Shown: positions 19,511 through 26,170, counted from the stretch's first letter. The stretch is DNA of 30,054 nucleotides from Candidatus Woesearchaeota archaeon (GCA_018303575.1 JAGVXW010000036.1:1-30054), one strand, 5' to 3'. Made by a program: numbers and translations. Notes: generated by a model from the letters alone, not told the origin.

Positions 19511-19544
19511 GTGGCAGGAATATTTATAAATTGCGGTGGCAGGA
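19511..19544. promoter_or_regulatory. Shared bidirectional TATA box flanked by direct repeats
   Basis: The near-palindromic AATATTTATAAATT at 19519-19532 is centred 27-28 bp from both start codons, lgt leftward at 19499 and the 128-residue gene rightward at 19554. One element may therefore serve both genes, each as a leaderless transcript. The 9-bp direct repeat GTGGCAGGA lies on each side (19511-19519 and 19536-19544), a possible regulator site. Confidence 0.65.
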
Positions 19545-19553
19545 TTTTTTTTC

Positions 19554-19940
19554 ATGGACGAACTGAAGCAGTGGGCGTTGAATTACTTCAAAAGCCGGGA
19601 CGCGTTCACGAAGTCCATCGTCTCCATCGAAGACCTCCCGGACGGCTTTCTCATCCAGCGCAAGGAGAGGAAGGAGAGAGTAAGCGTCGTTCCGCATCTG
19701 ACAGAAGGTCCTCCAGACGCCATCGGAGCAGACTGCATTGTCACGTTAAATGAAACGAGCAACATTAATGCCCTCGTCGACAAGTGGCAGCAGTTCAAGA
19801 CAAGGGACATGAAGATGATCTTCGCCAATCCCAGCCAGCCGCATAAGAAGTGGATGATCAATCCGATGGCGCACGCGAAAGTCTGCGACGAGTCCTCCCT
19901 TAAGAGAGGATTGTATGCGTTAGCGGAAGAAGCGCCGTAA
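19554..19940 (+). CDS. Conserved 128-aa protein of unknown function
   Basis: A small soluble protein. It starts MDELKQWALNYFKSRDAFTKSIVSIEDLPDGFLIQRKERKERVSVVPHL and continues with CIVTLNETSNINALVDKWQQFKTRDMKMIFANPSQPHKKWMINPMAHAKVCDESSLKRGL. The predicted fold is mixed alpha/beta, and I have an impression of close relatives in DPANN archaea without a named domain. ATG at 19554 lies 28 bp from the TATA, so leaderless translation is likely. It is divergent from lgt, and its stop is two bases from the convergent DUF5752-like gene. Function unknown. Confidence 0.75.
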   Translation: MDELKQWALNYFKSRDAFTKSIVSIEDLPDGFLIQRKERKERVSVVPHLTEGPPDAIGADCIVTLNETSNINALVDKWQQFKTRDMKMIFANPSQPHKKWMINPMAHAKVCDESSLKRGLYALAEEAP

Positions 19941-19941
19941 C

Positions 19942-20220
19942 TCAGTTCTGCAATTCCCGTAGCCTATTCAAGATAATGTCCATGGTCCTGTCGCGCTCCC
20001 GCGTTTGTTCCAGCCGCCTCGCCAGCTCTTCCTCCCCGAACACGTCCCTGGCCCAGCGCGCGAAGTCATTCTTCTGGGAGTTCACATGATACGCGAAGCA
20101 TTGCGGCGAGGTGGCGCTGATCGCCATCGCAAGCTGGTGCAGGGTAGTGATATACTGGCCCGTGCACAGGTAGAAAGCGACCTCCCTGGAGCATGCCCCC
20201 AGGGCCCTCTTTTTATCCAT
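19942..20220 (-). CDS. DUF5752-like archaeal protein
   Basis: A 92-residue soluble protein. The pattern FYLCTGQYITTLHQLAMAISATSPQCFAYHVNSQKNDFARWARDVFGEEELARRLEQTRERDRTM fits a small archaeal family in which a His-Val-Asn segment and NDFxxWxxDVFGDxxLA are conserved, which I recall as DUF5752. No function is known. It starts at an ATG 27 bp from a TATA box that is framed by an inverted repeat. Convergent with the 128-residue gene at two bases. Confidence 0.75.
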   Translation of the reverse strand: MDKKRALGACSREVAFYLCTGQYITTLHQLAMAISATSPQCFAYHVNSQKNDFARWARDVFGEEELARRLEQTRERDRTMDIILNRLRELQN

Positions 20221-20226
20221 AAAATA

Positions 20227-20257
20227 CTATCTTGGAAGGAGGAACATATAAAGATAG
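20227..20257 (-). promoter_or_regulatory. TATA box framed by a 7-bp inverted repeat
   Basis: On the minus strand CTTTATATG (20245-20253) is the TATA box of the DUF5752-like gene. CTATCTT (20227-20233) and AAGATAG (20251-20257) form a perfect inverted repeat with a 17-base spacer. It spans the TATA box and the expected transcription start, as expected for a repressor site. Confidence 0.5.
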
Positions 20258-20284
20258 CGGAAACTTCTGTCCTACACTAAAAGC

Positions 20285-20569
20285 TTACTGCTCTTCGGCC
20301 GCTTCGCCGCCCTCTGCCTGATAGTTTGGCACAGCGGCCTTGCTGATGATCATCACGTCGCCGATGTTCTTCACGAGCTGGTGTGGCACGATCACTCCCT
20401 TCGCCGAGCCCAGCACCTTGCTCAGGAAGCTGTTCTTCGTCGCCCTCACCCGCCAGCCGAAGATCTTCGTCTGCAGCAAGATGCTTTCTTCCACGTCCCC
20501 GAAATACTCGCCCGAGTCCGTGTACACCCTCATGTCATACGTTTCCAGAAGCCGTTTCATTTTCAGCAT
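20285..20569 (-). CDS. PRC-barrel domain protein
   Basis: 94 residues with a PRC-barrel fold. The pattern is MRVYTDSGEYFGDVEESILLQTKIFGWRVRATKNSF, then GVIVPHQLVKNIGDVMIISKAAV, and an acidic Glu/Ala tail. Archaeal PRC-barrel proteins of this size bind RNA or proteins; some are linked to ribosome maturation or cell division (CdvA/CdpB-type proteins). The role here is not settled. The ATG at 20569 follows AAGGTGAGCGC. Its own TATA (CTTTAAATA near 20612-20621) overlaps the stop of the SPFH gene. Confidence 0.85.
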   Translation of the reverse strand: MLKMKRLLETYDMRVYTDSGEYFGDVEESILLQTKIFGWRVRATKNSFLSKVLGSAKGVIVPHQLVKNIGDVMIISKAAVPNYQAEGGEAAEEQ

Positions 20570-20613
20570 GCGCTCACCTTGTTATTTGTGAATGGTAACG
20601 GAAGCCGTGATAT

Positions 20614-21501
20614 TTAAAGGTTTTGCTTGCCCTCCTTCTTCCGCAGGATCGGCGCCACGCCCGCCAGTTCCCCCACCACGTTCACCAGCTCTGTGCCCGC
20701 GGGAATGACGATCTTCGCGTTGTTCTGCATCGCCTTCTCGACCATTTCGAGCCTCCTGAGGAGCTGCGCGTTGCCCACGAAATACTTGTTGGCGGCCTCG
20801 TTGACGAGCTTGATGGCCTGCGACTCTCCTTCTGCTTCTAGGATCCGTGCTCCCCTGCTGCCCTCCGCTTCCTTGATGCTCGCCATCCTCAGGCCGTCCG
20901 CCTCCGTCTGCTTGGCGAGCGCGAAGTCCTTGGCGGCAATCTTCTCGTTTTCCGCCTTGACAACCTTGTTCATCGTGTCCTGCACGTCCTTCGGTGGGTC
21001 GATCTCCTTCAGCTCTGTCCTGACAACCTCGAGCCCCCAGTTCTTCGTCTCCTCTTTGAGCGTCTTCATCAGCTCGCCGTTGATTTTGTCGCGCTCGCTG
21101 TTCGCCGACTTCAGCGTAAGCGTGCCGATGATATTGCGAAGCGTCGTTCGCGCCAGGCTCACGATCTGCTCCTGGTAATCATAGACGTTGTATTGGGAAC
21201 CCTTGACCGACTCCTCGTCCGGCTTTACGCGGAAGTAGACTTGCGCATCCACGCGCGCATTGAGGTTGTCGTTCGTGATGATCTCCTGCGGCTCCGCGTT
21301 GACCATCTGCTCGGTGACGTTCACCTTGACCATCTGGTCTACGATGGGGATGAGCCAGTGGAATCCGGGATTGGCGTACCTCCTGTACTTGCCGAGCCTC
21401 TCGACCAGTCCCCTCTGTGTCGGACGCACAATCCGGATGCAGATTAAGAACAGGATGACGACGGCGATGCCGATCACATACTGCCAGAATAGTGGAATCA
21501 T
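20614..21501 (-). CDS. SPFH/Band 7 (stomatin-like) membrane protein
   Basis: 295 residues: one N-terminal membrane helix (FWQYVIGIAVVILFLICIRIV), then the Band 7 domain starting VRPTQRGLVERLGKYRRYANPGFHWLIPIVDQMVKVNV. The typical REP-E-like segments follow (LARTTLRNIIGTLTL...WGLEVVRTELKEIDPPKDVQDTMNK), then a coiled-coil region with repeated A/E motifs (AEGSRGARILEAEGESQAIKLVNEAANKYF). It forms oligomeric membrane scaffolds and often partners an NfeD-like protease, which I do not see here. A TATA (TTTATATAGC at 21532-21541) lies about 35 bp before the ATG. Divergent from the TraB gene. Confidence 0.93.
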   Translation of the reverse strand: MIPLFWQYVIGIAVVILFLICIRIVRPTQRGLVERLGKYRRYANPGFHWLIPIVDQMVKVNVTEQMVNAEPQEIITNDNLNARVDAQVYFRVKPDEESVKGSQYNVYDYQEQIVSLARTTLRNIIGTLTLKSANSERDKINGELMKTLKEETKNWGLEVVRTELKEIDPPKDVQDTMNKVVKAENEKIAAKDFALAKQTEADGLRMASIKEAEGSRGARILEAEGESQAIKLVNEAANKYFVGNAQLLRRLEMVEKAMQNNAKIVIPAGTELVNVVGELAGVAPILRKKEGKQNL

Positions 21502-21531
21502 GGTTTCCCTCGCGCCCGGAATCGCTCCCAG

Positions 21532-21575
21532 CTATATAAACATTTCTCGGGCCTCAGGATACAGGTTTTTAAACT
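21532..21575. promoter_or_regulatory. Divergent promoters for the SPFH and TraB genes
   Basis: The minus-strand TATA GTTTATATAGC at about 21532-21541 serves the SPFH gene. The plus-strand TATA GGTTTTTAAAC at about 21564-21574 lies 26 bp before the TraB ATG at 21596, which predicts a leaderless TraB mRNA. Confidence 0.6.
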
Positions 21576-21595
21576 CCTTCCGTCTCCTCAGCGGG

Positions 21596-22237
21596 ATGCG
21601 CACGTTCGGAAGGATCCATTTGCTAGGCACGAGCCACATCGCCCAGCAGAGCATTGACGAGATCACAGCGGCCTTCTCACGTATCAACCCAGACATCATA
21701 GCGATAGAGCTCGACAAGTCCCGTCTGCAGGCTCTCCTTTCAGGCAAAACCAAGGTGAGCGTCAGGCACATCGGCACCGTCGGCATCAAGGGCTGGCTCT
21801 TCGCGAAGCTCGGCAGCTGGGCCAGCAAGAAGCTCGGCAAGGCCGTCGGCGTCGATCCTGGCGCAGAGATGAAGACAGCCATCGAGCTCGGCAAGAAGCA
21901 GGGCAAGCGCATCGCCCTCATCGACCAGCCGATAGAGATCACGCTCAGGAGATTCTCCAAGGCCCTCACGTGGAAGGAGAAGGGCCGCATGGTCGCCGAC
22001 CTCTTCAAGGTGAGGAAGGAGAAAATCGACCTCTGCAAGGTGCCTGAGCAGGAGCTCATCGAGCGCCTCATCGAGGAGATCAAGCAGCGCTACCCTTCCA
22101 TCTATAAGGTCCTCATCGAGGAGCGCAATTCTTTTATGGCCGACAAGCTGAAGAAGCTGGCGGATCTTTATCCGGAAGCCATTGTCCTCGCCATCGTCGG
22201 AGCCGGCCACGTAAGTGGAATCTCAGAGCTTCTATAA
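21596..22237 (+). CDS. TraB/PrgY-family protein
   Basis: 213 residues. LLGTSHIAQQSIDEITAAFSRINPDIIAIELDKSRLQAL near the start is the TraB signature (GTSH.. with ELD.xR). An amphipathic segment follows (IKGWLFAKLGSWASKKLG), then AIELGKKQGKRIALIDQPIEITLRR and a final VLAIVGAGHVSGI. The fold is related to the EreA/ChaN superfamily with conserved Glu/His residues. TraB proteins in enterococci degrade or sequester a peptide pheromone, but the archaeal role is unknown. It lacks the C-terminal membrane helices of longer archaeal members. ATG at 21596 is set by the TATA 26 bp upstream. Confidence 0.88.
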   Translation: MRTFGRIHLLGTSHIAQQSIDEITAAFSRINPDIIAIELDKSRLQALLSGKTKVSVRHIGTVGIKGWLFAKLGSWASKKLGKAVGVDPGAEMKTAIELGKKQGKRIALIDQPIEITLRRFSKALTWKEKGRMVADLFKVRKEKIDLCKVPEQELIERLIEEIKQRYPSIYKVLIEERNSFMADKLKKLADLYPEAIVLAIVGAGHVSGISELL

Positions 22238-22252
22238 AGATTTCATGGGAAG

Positions 22253-22291
22253 ATTTATATAGAAGTTATAGCCATTATAATAATTATAATG
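22253..22291 (+). promoter_or_regulatory. Promoter and palindromic operator of a TA pair
   Basis: TTTATATAG near 22254-22262 is the TATA box. It is followed at 22273-22291 by a perfect 9-bp inverted repeat with one central base, CATTATAAT-A-ATTATAATG, and then GAGG as ribosome-binding site before the ATG at 22302. The palindrome overlaps the expected transcription start, the usual place for autorepression by the antitoxin. Confidence 0.7.
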
Positions 22292-22301
22292 AGGTATAAA
22301 C

Positions 22302-22505
22302 ATGAACACGACTATCGCCGTCTCAGAAGACATCCGGGACCAGATTAAGGAGTTCGGCCATAAGGGAGAGACATATGATGCCATTTTGGGTCGCCTCCTC
22401 ACCAGCGCGAAGGAGCGCCAGCTTCAGGAACTCCTGATGGACGAGACGGACACTTCTCCCATCGAAGAAGTCATTGCACGGGCCCGCGCGAAATGGCGAA
22501 AGTAA
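22302..22505 (+). CDS. Antitoxin, RHH-like N-terminus
   Basis: 67 residues: MNTTIAVSEDIRDQIKEFGHKGETYDAILGRLLTSAKERQ, a ribbon-helix-helix-type DNA-binding front. An acidic toxin-binding tail follows (LLMDETDTSPIEEVIARARAKWRK). It is common as an archaeal antitoxin with RelE/ParE-type partners. It overlaps the toxin gene by 13 bases and has its own palindromic operator just upstream, consistent with autoregulation. Confidence 0.85.
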   Translation: MNTTIAVSEDIRDQIKEFGHKGETYDAILGRLLTSAKERQLQELLMDETDTSPIEEVIARARAKWRK

Positions 22506-22831
22506 TCGTCACGCGCAGTCTCGAAGAAGAGATTGACGGGAAGTTCAAGCAGGATTCCTTAGAAATCTATGATTTGATGTTTACCCTTAAGGAGAATCCC
22601 AAGAAAGGTAAGGATGTTGGCGCGATTGGAGCGACAGCCATAAAGGAGCTGAAATATAACACGTTTAGGTTCTATTTTCTTGTAGACCGCTTTAAAATAA
22701 AATTCCTGCGGGTAGAGGAGTTGAAAGACCTCATCATCAAGTTCGTGCGGATGTCTGGAAAGAATGACCAGCAGAAGGTTATCAATGAGATTAAGCACGT
22801 GCTTCGGACTCTGGGGGAGGCGGGGTTCTGA
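22493..22831 (+). CDS. RelE/ParE-like toxin
   Basis: 112 residues. It reads VIVTRSLEEEIDGKFKQDSLEIYDLMFTLKENPKKGKDVGAIGATAIKELKYNTFRFYFLVDRFKIKFLRVEELKDLIIKFVRMSGKNDQQKVINEIKHVLRTLG. The core 'NPxKGK...IKELKYxxFRFYF' and the later 'IIKFVRMSKKxDQQ' match archaeal RelE/ParE-superfamily toxins, which usually cleave ribosome-bound mRNA. A Lys/Arg-rich surface is present. It is translated together with the antitoxin (13-base overlap). The cleavage target is inferred from the family. Confidence 0.82.
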   Translation: MAKVIVTRSLEEEIDGKFKQDSLEIYDLMFTLKENPKKGKDVGAIGATAIKELKYNTFRFYFLVDRFKIKFLRVEELKDLIIKFVRMSGKNDQQKVINEIKHVLRTLGEAGF

Positions 22832-22844
22832 ATTCACACAACCT

Positions 22845-22854
22845 TTTTATAGCT
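22845..22854 (+). promoter_or_regulatory. TATA box of the M50-like gene
   Basis: CCTTTTTATAG lies about 24 bp before the ATG at 22873. No ribosome-binding site lies between, so a leaderless mRNA is likely. Confidence 0.55.
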
Positions 22855-22872
22855 GTCCGCTAAAGAGAGCCC

Positions 22873-23637
22873 ATGCGAAACATCTGGTTCGACAGCTGGG
22901 ACGCGATCAAGCGCTACGCGCGCTTCGAGCCGGGCGAATGGAAGGGCTTTCTCATCACGATTGTCGTGCTGGCTTTCATCGTCTCCTTCAACGACTGGGG
23001 CGTGGATCGAACTCCAGATTACGCTGTCGGCCTCGTCAACTTCCTCGGCGCAGTCATCATCGTCACCCTCTCCCTGTTCGGCCGCACGTGGGTGCAGAAG
23101 ATCGTCGGAGCTGTCATGGGCTACCGCACCGAGTACAAGCCTACCACTTCCGGCCTTTTATTCGCAGTCGTCCTCGCGTTCATCTCCGGCGGCAGGTTCT
23201 GGTTCCTCATCCCCGGCGGAATCGTCGTCCACTTCATGGCAGGCCAGCGCCTGGGCTGGGCCAAGTACATGCTCTCTCCCTTTGGCCTTGGCGTTGTCTC
23301 CATCTTCGGCCCCATCGCCAACATCCTGCTGGCTATGGTCTTCCGGGTGCTCCACGAGTTCACGGGCGTCGAGCTGTTCTACAGCGCCTTTATTCTCAAC
23401 ATCCTCTGGGCGCTCTGGACGCTCACGCCTATCCCCCCTTCTGACGGAAGCCGCATGTTCTTCGGCTCGAGGATGGCGTATATGTGGTGCATCGGCCTGG
23501 TGGTCGCCTCAGCTGTGCTCCTCTTCTATTCCGAGCTCAACATCTTCATCACCATCCTCCTCAGCTTCCTCTTCGCCTGGGTCTGGTGGCTCATCTATTA
23601 TCTTGTCTGGGAGAGGTACTTTTACAAGGGATACTGA
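22873..23637 (+). CDS. M50 (site-2 protease)-like protein lacking HExxH
   Basis: A 254-residue polytopic membrane protein with the layout of archaeal site-2 proteases. It has GRFWFLIPGGIVVHFMAGQRLGWAKYMLSPFGLGVVSIFGPIANILLA (Gly-Pro-x-x-Asn at 146-150) and TPIPPSDGSRMF (Asp191 of the usual 'NPxPPLDG' motif). The helix that should hold the zinc-binding HExxH reads LSLFGRTWVQKIVG (residues 66-79), with neither His nor Glu. The protein therefore keeps the second motif but lacks the catalytic site and is probably not a protease. It may be a pseudo-enzyme that binds membrane proteins, as iRhoms do for rhomboids. The stop TGA shares a base with the next start. Confidence 0.8.
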   Translation: MRNIWFDSWDAIKRYARFEPGEWKGFLITIVVLAFIVSFNDWGVDRTPDYAVGLVNFLGAVIIVTLSLFGRTWVQKIVGAVMGYRTEYKPTTSGLLFAVVLAFISGGRFWFLIPGGIVVHFMAGQRLGWAKYMLSPFGLGVVSIFGPIANILLAMVFRVLHEFTGVELFYSAFILNILWALWTLTPIPPSDGSRMFFGSRMAYMWCIGLVVASAVLLFYSELNIFITILLSFLFAWVWWLIYYLVWERYFYKGY

Positions 23638-23969
23638 TGTCGCACGGCTCGCCTTTCAACACGGACTGGGCAGAGATCATCGCGCTAGTCCTGCTTTTTG
23701 TCGGCATCGTCCTCGGCGTGCTCTCCCCCAGCCCCTGGTTCACGTATGGGATCGCCTTGATCACCGGCCTCCTCTGCGGAAGATGGTGGGTCAGGGGCAA
23801 GGAGCGCGGGCCCGGCCCTTACGGCGTCATCATGGCCGGTTTCATCATCGGCTACATCATCGGCACCTTCCGCGGCTCCCGCCTGCTCACCTTCGCCATC
23901 TTCATGCTCAGCTTCATCGGCATGGTGAAGGCCATGCGCAAGGGCCTCTACAAGGACCTGTTCTTCTAA
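23637..23969 (+). CDS. Small membrane protein coupled to the M50-like gene
   Basis: A 110-residue protein with four hydrophobic segments: WAEIIALVLLFVGIVLGVLS, FTYGIALITGLLCGRWW, PYGVIMAGFIIGYIIG and LLTFAIFMLSFIGMV. A basic tail (KAMRKGLYKDLFF) follows. The pattern of Gly-rich helices with RWWVRGKERGPGPY is seen in small archaeal membrane proteins without a known role. The ATG shares one base with the stop of the M50-like gene, so the two are coupled. Element F starts right after its stop. Confidence 0.75.
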   Translation: MSHGSPFNTDWAEIIALVLLFVGIVLGVLSPSPWFTYGIALITGLLCGRWWVRGKERGPGPYGVIMAGFIIGYIIGTFRGSRLLTFAIFMLSFIGMVKAMRKGLYKDLFF

Positions 23970-23970
23970 G

Positions 23971-24068
23971 ACAACAGAAACCCCTATGGACACAACAGAA
24001 AAGAAGGCATTGGGTTTCTGTGTGCTCAAAAATCCTAGGGTAGTCATGCACAAAGGTGGTTCTTGACA
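23971..24068. repeat. Hairpin element F, ends in the next gene's start
   Basis: CAGAAACCC (23975-23983) pairs with GGGTTTCTG (24012-24020). It is followed by GTGTGCTCAAAAA, then the right arm GGTTCTTGACAT ending at 24069. TGCTCA (24023-24028) and TGACA (24064-24068) are the constant base of the window's bulged hairpin family; the upper stem CAAAAATC/GGTTCTTG is slightly decayed. A direct repeat ACAACAGAAA occurs at 23971 and 23991. It fills the gap 23970-24067, where I see no gene. Confidence 0.75.
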
Positions 24069-24625
24069 TGGAACAGCTTGCTCCCGATGTCTGGAAGCTA
24101 AATGTGGACTCCAACGTCTATTTCCTCGACATCGAGCCCAAGACGCTGATCGACGTCGGCCCGGAAGAATACAAGGAGCTGGTGAAAAGCGAGCTGTCCA
24201 AGGTTGTTCGGCTCGAAGACATCGGCCGCATTATCTTCACCCACTTCCATTTGGATCATATCGGCAATTTCGACCTTTTTCCGAACGCGAAATTCTACGC
24301 GGCGAAGGAGGAAATCGATTTTTTCCGAAAGAATCCCGAAGGCGCTGTCCTGGACCGTGGCCTGGCGAAAAAGTTTTCGCAAGTGGCACTTCACCCCTTG
24401 ACAGCGCTTGAAGGCTTCGACATCATCAGGACTCCCGGCCACGCGAGGGGCGCGATTTGCCTTCTCTACAAGAAGAGGGGCATCCTCTTTTCCGGCGACA
24501 CTCTCTTCAACAACGGCATCGGCCGCCTCGACCTCCCTAGCTCAGAGCCGGAGAAGATGCAGGCCAGCCTGGAAAAGATTAAGAAGCTCGACTACAAGAT
24601 CCTCGCTCCTGGACATGACTATTGA
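24068..24625 (+). CDS. Metallo-beta-lactamase-fold hydrolase
   Basis: 185 residues, a compact MBL-fold enzyme. The metal-binding motif HFHLDHIGN lies at 59-67. Further ligands are His in TPGHARGA, Asp in FSGDTLF and His in LAPGHDY at the C-terminus. This is the glyoxalase II-like set for two metal ions, but the substrate is open. ATG at 24068 (MEQLAPDVWKLNVDSNVYFLD) is the family start. That ATG is formed by the last bases of element F (TGACATGG). A GTG at 24056 inside the element is the alternative. It overlaps the following gene by 11 bases. Confidence 0.9.
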   Translation: MEQLAPDVWKLNVDSNVYFLDIEPKTLIDVGPEEYKELVKSELSKVVRLEDIGRIIFTHFHLDHIGNFDLFPNAKFYAAKEEIDFFRKNPEGAVLDRGLAKKFSQVALHPLTALEGFDIIRTPGHARGAICLLYKKRGILFSGDTLFNNGIGRLDLPSSEPEKMQASLEKIKKLDYKILAPGHDY

Positions 24626-25280
24626 CCCAAAGGAAGCCCGTCAGCGCAATCTCCCTGCTTCAGCTCGGAGTACCCTCACTGCGTTCGGAAACCCCTTGAG
24701 GGGTAAGCGAACGGGCTTCCGTGTGCTCAAAAACCATCCACGAGTGGTTTTTGACATCCCAAAAGGAAAGCGCGTCTTCATCATCGAAGGAGTTTCCGGC
24801 TCGGGAAAGTCTACGCTCCTCAAGCAGCTGGCAAAGCGCTTTCCAAAGGCAACCTGTTTCTCCGAAGAAGAACTCCTCTTCGACTGGCGCGACAACCTCC
24901 TTCCCGGCGTCACCGAGTTCCGGCTGCAACTCTTCGGGAAGGTGATGGACCTGCTTGAAAAAGGCATGGGGAAGAAAGGCGCGTTTTTCATCCTTGAGCG
25001 CTTCCATCTCTCCCTCAAGGTCCTCGACTATGCGAAGGACGCCGGCCTCGAGAAGAGGTATGCCCGGCTCATCGCCCGGCTCAGGAATCTTCCCGTGCAC
25101 GTCTTCCTCCTCACCAAGCAGAACAAGAGCCATAGGGAGCGGGGCAAGGACTGGAAGAGCTATCTCGCCTGGAAGCGCAAGGCCTCCGGCTCCCTCTCGC
25201 TCAGGGAGATGTATGCGAAAGAGCGCGCGCTCTTCCTCAAGCTCGCAAGGAGCCAGCACATCTCCTTTTCGGCAGTGTAG
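24615..25280 (+). CDS. P-loop kinase-like protein with repeat-derived N-terminus
   Basis: 221 residues. Residues 50-221 resemble thymidylate/deoxynucleoside kinases: KGKRVFIIEGVSGSGKSTLLKQL with P-loop GVSGSGKST at 59-67, LLFDWRDNLLPGVTEF, GAFFILERFHLSLKVL (an ERFH motif like the DR/ERxH of nucleoside kinases) and VHVFLLTK. Residues about 6-48 are encoded by hairpin element G and show no domain character (Arg-rich, with RQRNLPASARSTLT). The frame is open through the element, and the only good start is ATG 24615, which overlaps the hydrolase gene; no ATG exists between the element and the P-loop. Substrate unknown. Confidence 0.75.
   Translation: MTIDPKEARQRNLPASARSTLTAFGNPLRGKRTGFRVLKNHPRVVFDIPKGKRVFIIEGVSGSGKSTLLKQLAKRFPKATCFSEEELLFDWRDNLLPGVTEFRLQLFGKVMDLLEKGMGKKGAFFILERFHLSLKVLDYAKDAGLEKRYARLIARLRNLPVHVFLLTKQNKSHRERGKDWKSYLAWKRKASGSLSLREMYAKERALFLKLARSQHISFSAV
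24632..24756. repeat. Hairpin element G inside a coding region
   Basis: GGAAGCCCGT (24632-24641) pairs perfectly with ACGGGCTTCC (24711-24720). Inside, ACCCCT/AGGGGT (24691/24699) forms a hairpin and CGTTCG/CGAACG (24682/24708) can pair as an alternative. The family hairpin follows: TGCTCA (24724), stem CAAAAACCA (24728-24736) with TGGTTTTTG (24745-24753), TGACA (24752-24756). It shares GTGTGCTCAAAAA and the right arm with element F. It lies in frame within codons 6-48 of the kinase-like gene. Confidence 0.8.
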
Positions 25281-25291
25281 GTGGTACGGGA

Positions 25292-25774
25292 CTAATCGTC
25301 TTCCAGCAGATGGAGAAACTCTTGATAGACCGCAATCGAAATGTAGAACTTCTTGGCGATCATACTATCGAGGAGCAGCCGCGCCTGCTTTTTGTTCAGG
25401 ATCTTTTTTTGTGCAGCCGAGAGAAGGACACGTAAGGTTCCGTAGGATACCAATCCTAGAAGTTCAGCGTACTGTCTCCCGAGGTCATCATCGAGCAGAA
25501 CAGCGCAGCGCTTGCGGAGAGCTAGGGAAATCGCATATCTCTCGCCTTTTCCCAAGGGGTCTGGAAGCAGAGGATGCGGTTCGACTTCATCCACCACCAC
25601 CCATCCCTCTTCTTGGGCCTTTTCTAATGCGACAGCCTCGGGAGACTCCTTCATTTCAAGAAGTTCTTCCCGCACAGCAGGGGGGATGGACACGATCCCA
25701 AAGAGCATCTTCAATAGAGAAAGCCTTCCTTCTTTTCCTAGTGCAATGAGAGGAGACGAATTCGATACAATCAT
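25292..25774 (-). CDS. DUF3368-type PIN-like toxin
   Basis: 160 residues with a PIN-like fold: VSNSSPLIALGKEGRLSLLKMLFGIVSIPPAVREELL at the start (the 'DtSPLI' position has Asn in place of Asp). Then come GKGERYAISLALRKRCAVLLDDDLGRQYAELLGLVSYGTLRVLL with the conserved Glu and Asp-Asp, and a C-terminal helix region. DUF3368 proteins are putative toxins paired with UPF0175 antitoxins, as here. It is expected to cleave RNA using metal-bound acidic residues; Asn at the first acidic site may lower or change activity. The start overlaps the antitoxin stop (ATGA). Confidence 0.85.
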   Translation of the reverse strand: MIVSNSSPLIALGKEGRLSLLKMLFGIVSIPPAVREELLEMKESPEAVALEKAQEEGWVVVDEVEPHPLLPDPLGKGERYAISLALRKRCAVLLDDDLGRQYAELLGLVSYGTLRVLLSAAQKKILNKKQARLLLDSMIAKKFYISIAVYQEFLHLLEDD

Positions 25775-26067
25775 AGGGAGGCAAAGTCCTTCCTTAAGGA
25801 ATCAACGGAGTAATTGATGGGGATATGGTGATCTGCGGCGACGCGCATGAATTCTGCGAGCGGCATTTTTGCGAGTTCTGCCGCCCTCCCAAGCGAGACT
25901 GTCCGCGCCCGGTACTTCTCCAGGGCGCGATCAAGAAACTTCTTTCGTAGGGCTTCCGTGAGGAGCTCCCTTACCAAGGTAGACTTGTCAGTATGGTGCT
26001 CCTTTGCGAGGGCAGAGATTTCCCGCTCCACGCTTTCAGGAACCCTTGCCGCGATGGTAGTTGACAT
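25771..26067 (-). CDS. UPF0175 antitoxin with RHH-like front
   Basis: 98 residues: an N-terminal ribbon-helix-helix-like part (MSTTIAARVPESVEREISALAKEHHTDKSTLVRELLTEALRKKFL) and a C-terminal UPF0175 helix-turn-helix (ALEKYRARTVSLGRAAELAKMPLAEFMRVAADHHIPINYSVDSLRKDF). It is the antitoxin and likely autorepressor of the DUF3368 toxin. The ATG at 26067 is chosen because the promoter and palindrome lie just upstream; a TTG at 26091 would put the operator inside the gene. Confidence 0.88.
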   Translation of the reverse strand: MSTTIAARVPESVEREISALAKEHHTDKSTLVRELLTEALRKKFLDRALEKYRARTVSLGRAAELAKMPLAEFMRVAADHHIPINYSVDSLRKDFASL

Positions 26068-26101
26068 GTTTGCAAGAGTAATATGTTGCAAACATATTTA
26101 A
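26066..26101 (-). promoter_or_regulatory. Operator and TATA box of the UPF0175/DUF3368 pair
   Basis: A perfect 10-bp inverted repeat, ATGTTTGCAA (26066-26075) and TTGCAAACAT (26086-26095), with a 10-base spacer. It runs from the start codon into the TATA box (minus strand TTTAAATATG, about 26092-26101). Binding here would block transcription, which fits antitoxin autoregulation. The transcript is probably leaderless. Confidence 0.7.
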
Positions 26102-26170
26102 ACCTTTCGGCGAAATCGATGTTTTTCATTATTTCAAGAGGCCACTGGACGTCCAGTGCCCCGACCGATA

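Noticed and set aside
22961..24043. Ser-rich plus-strand frame of 360 codons
   Set aside because: It is an alternate-frame shadow of the M50-like and following membrane-protein genes, and its Ser/Arg-rich composition is typical of such shadows.
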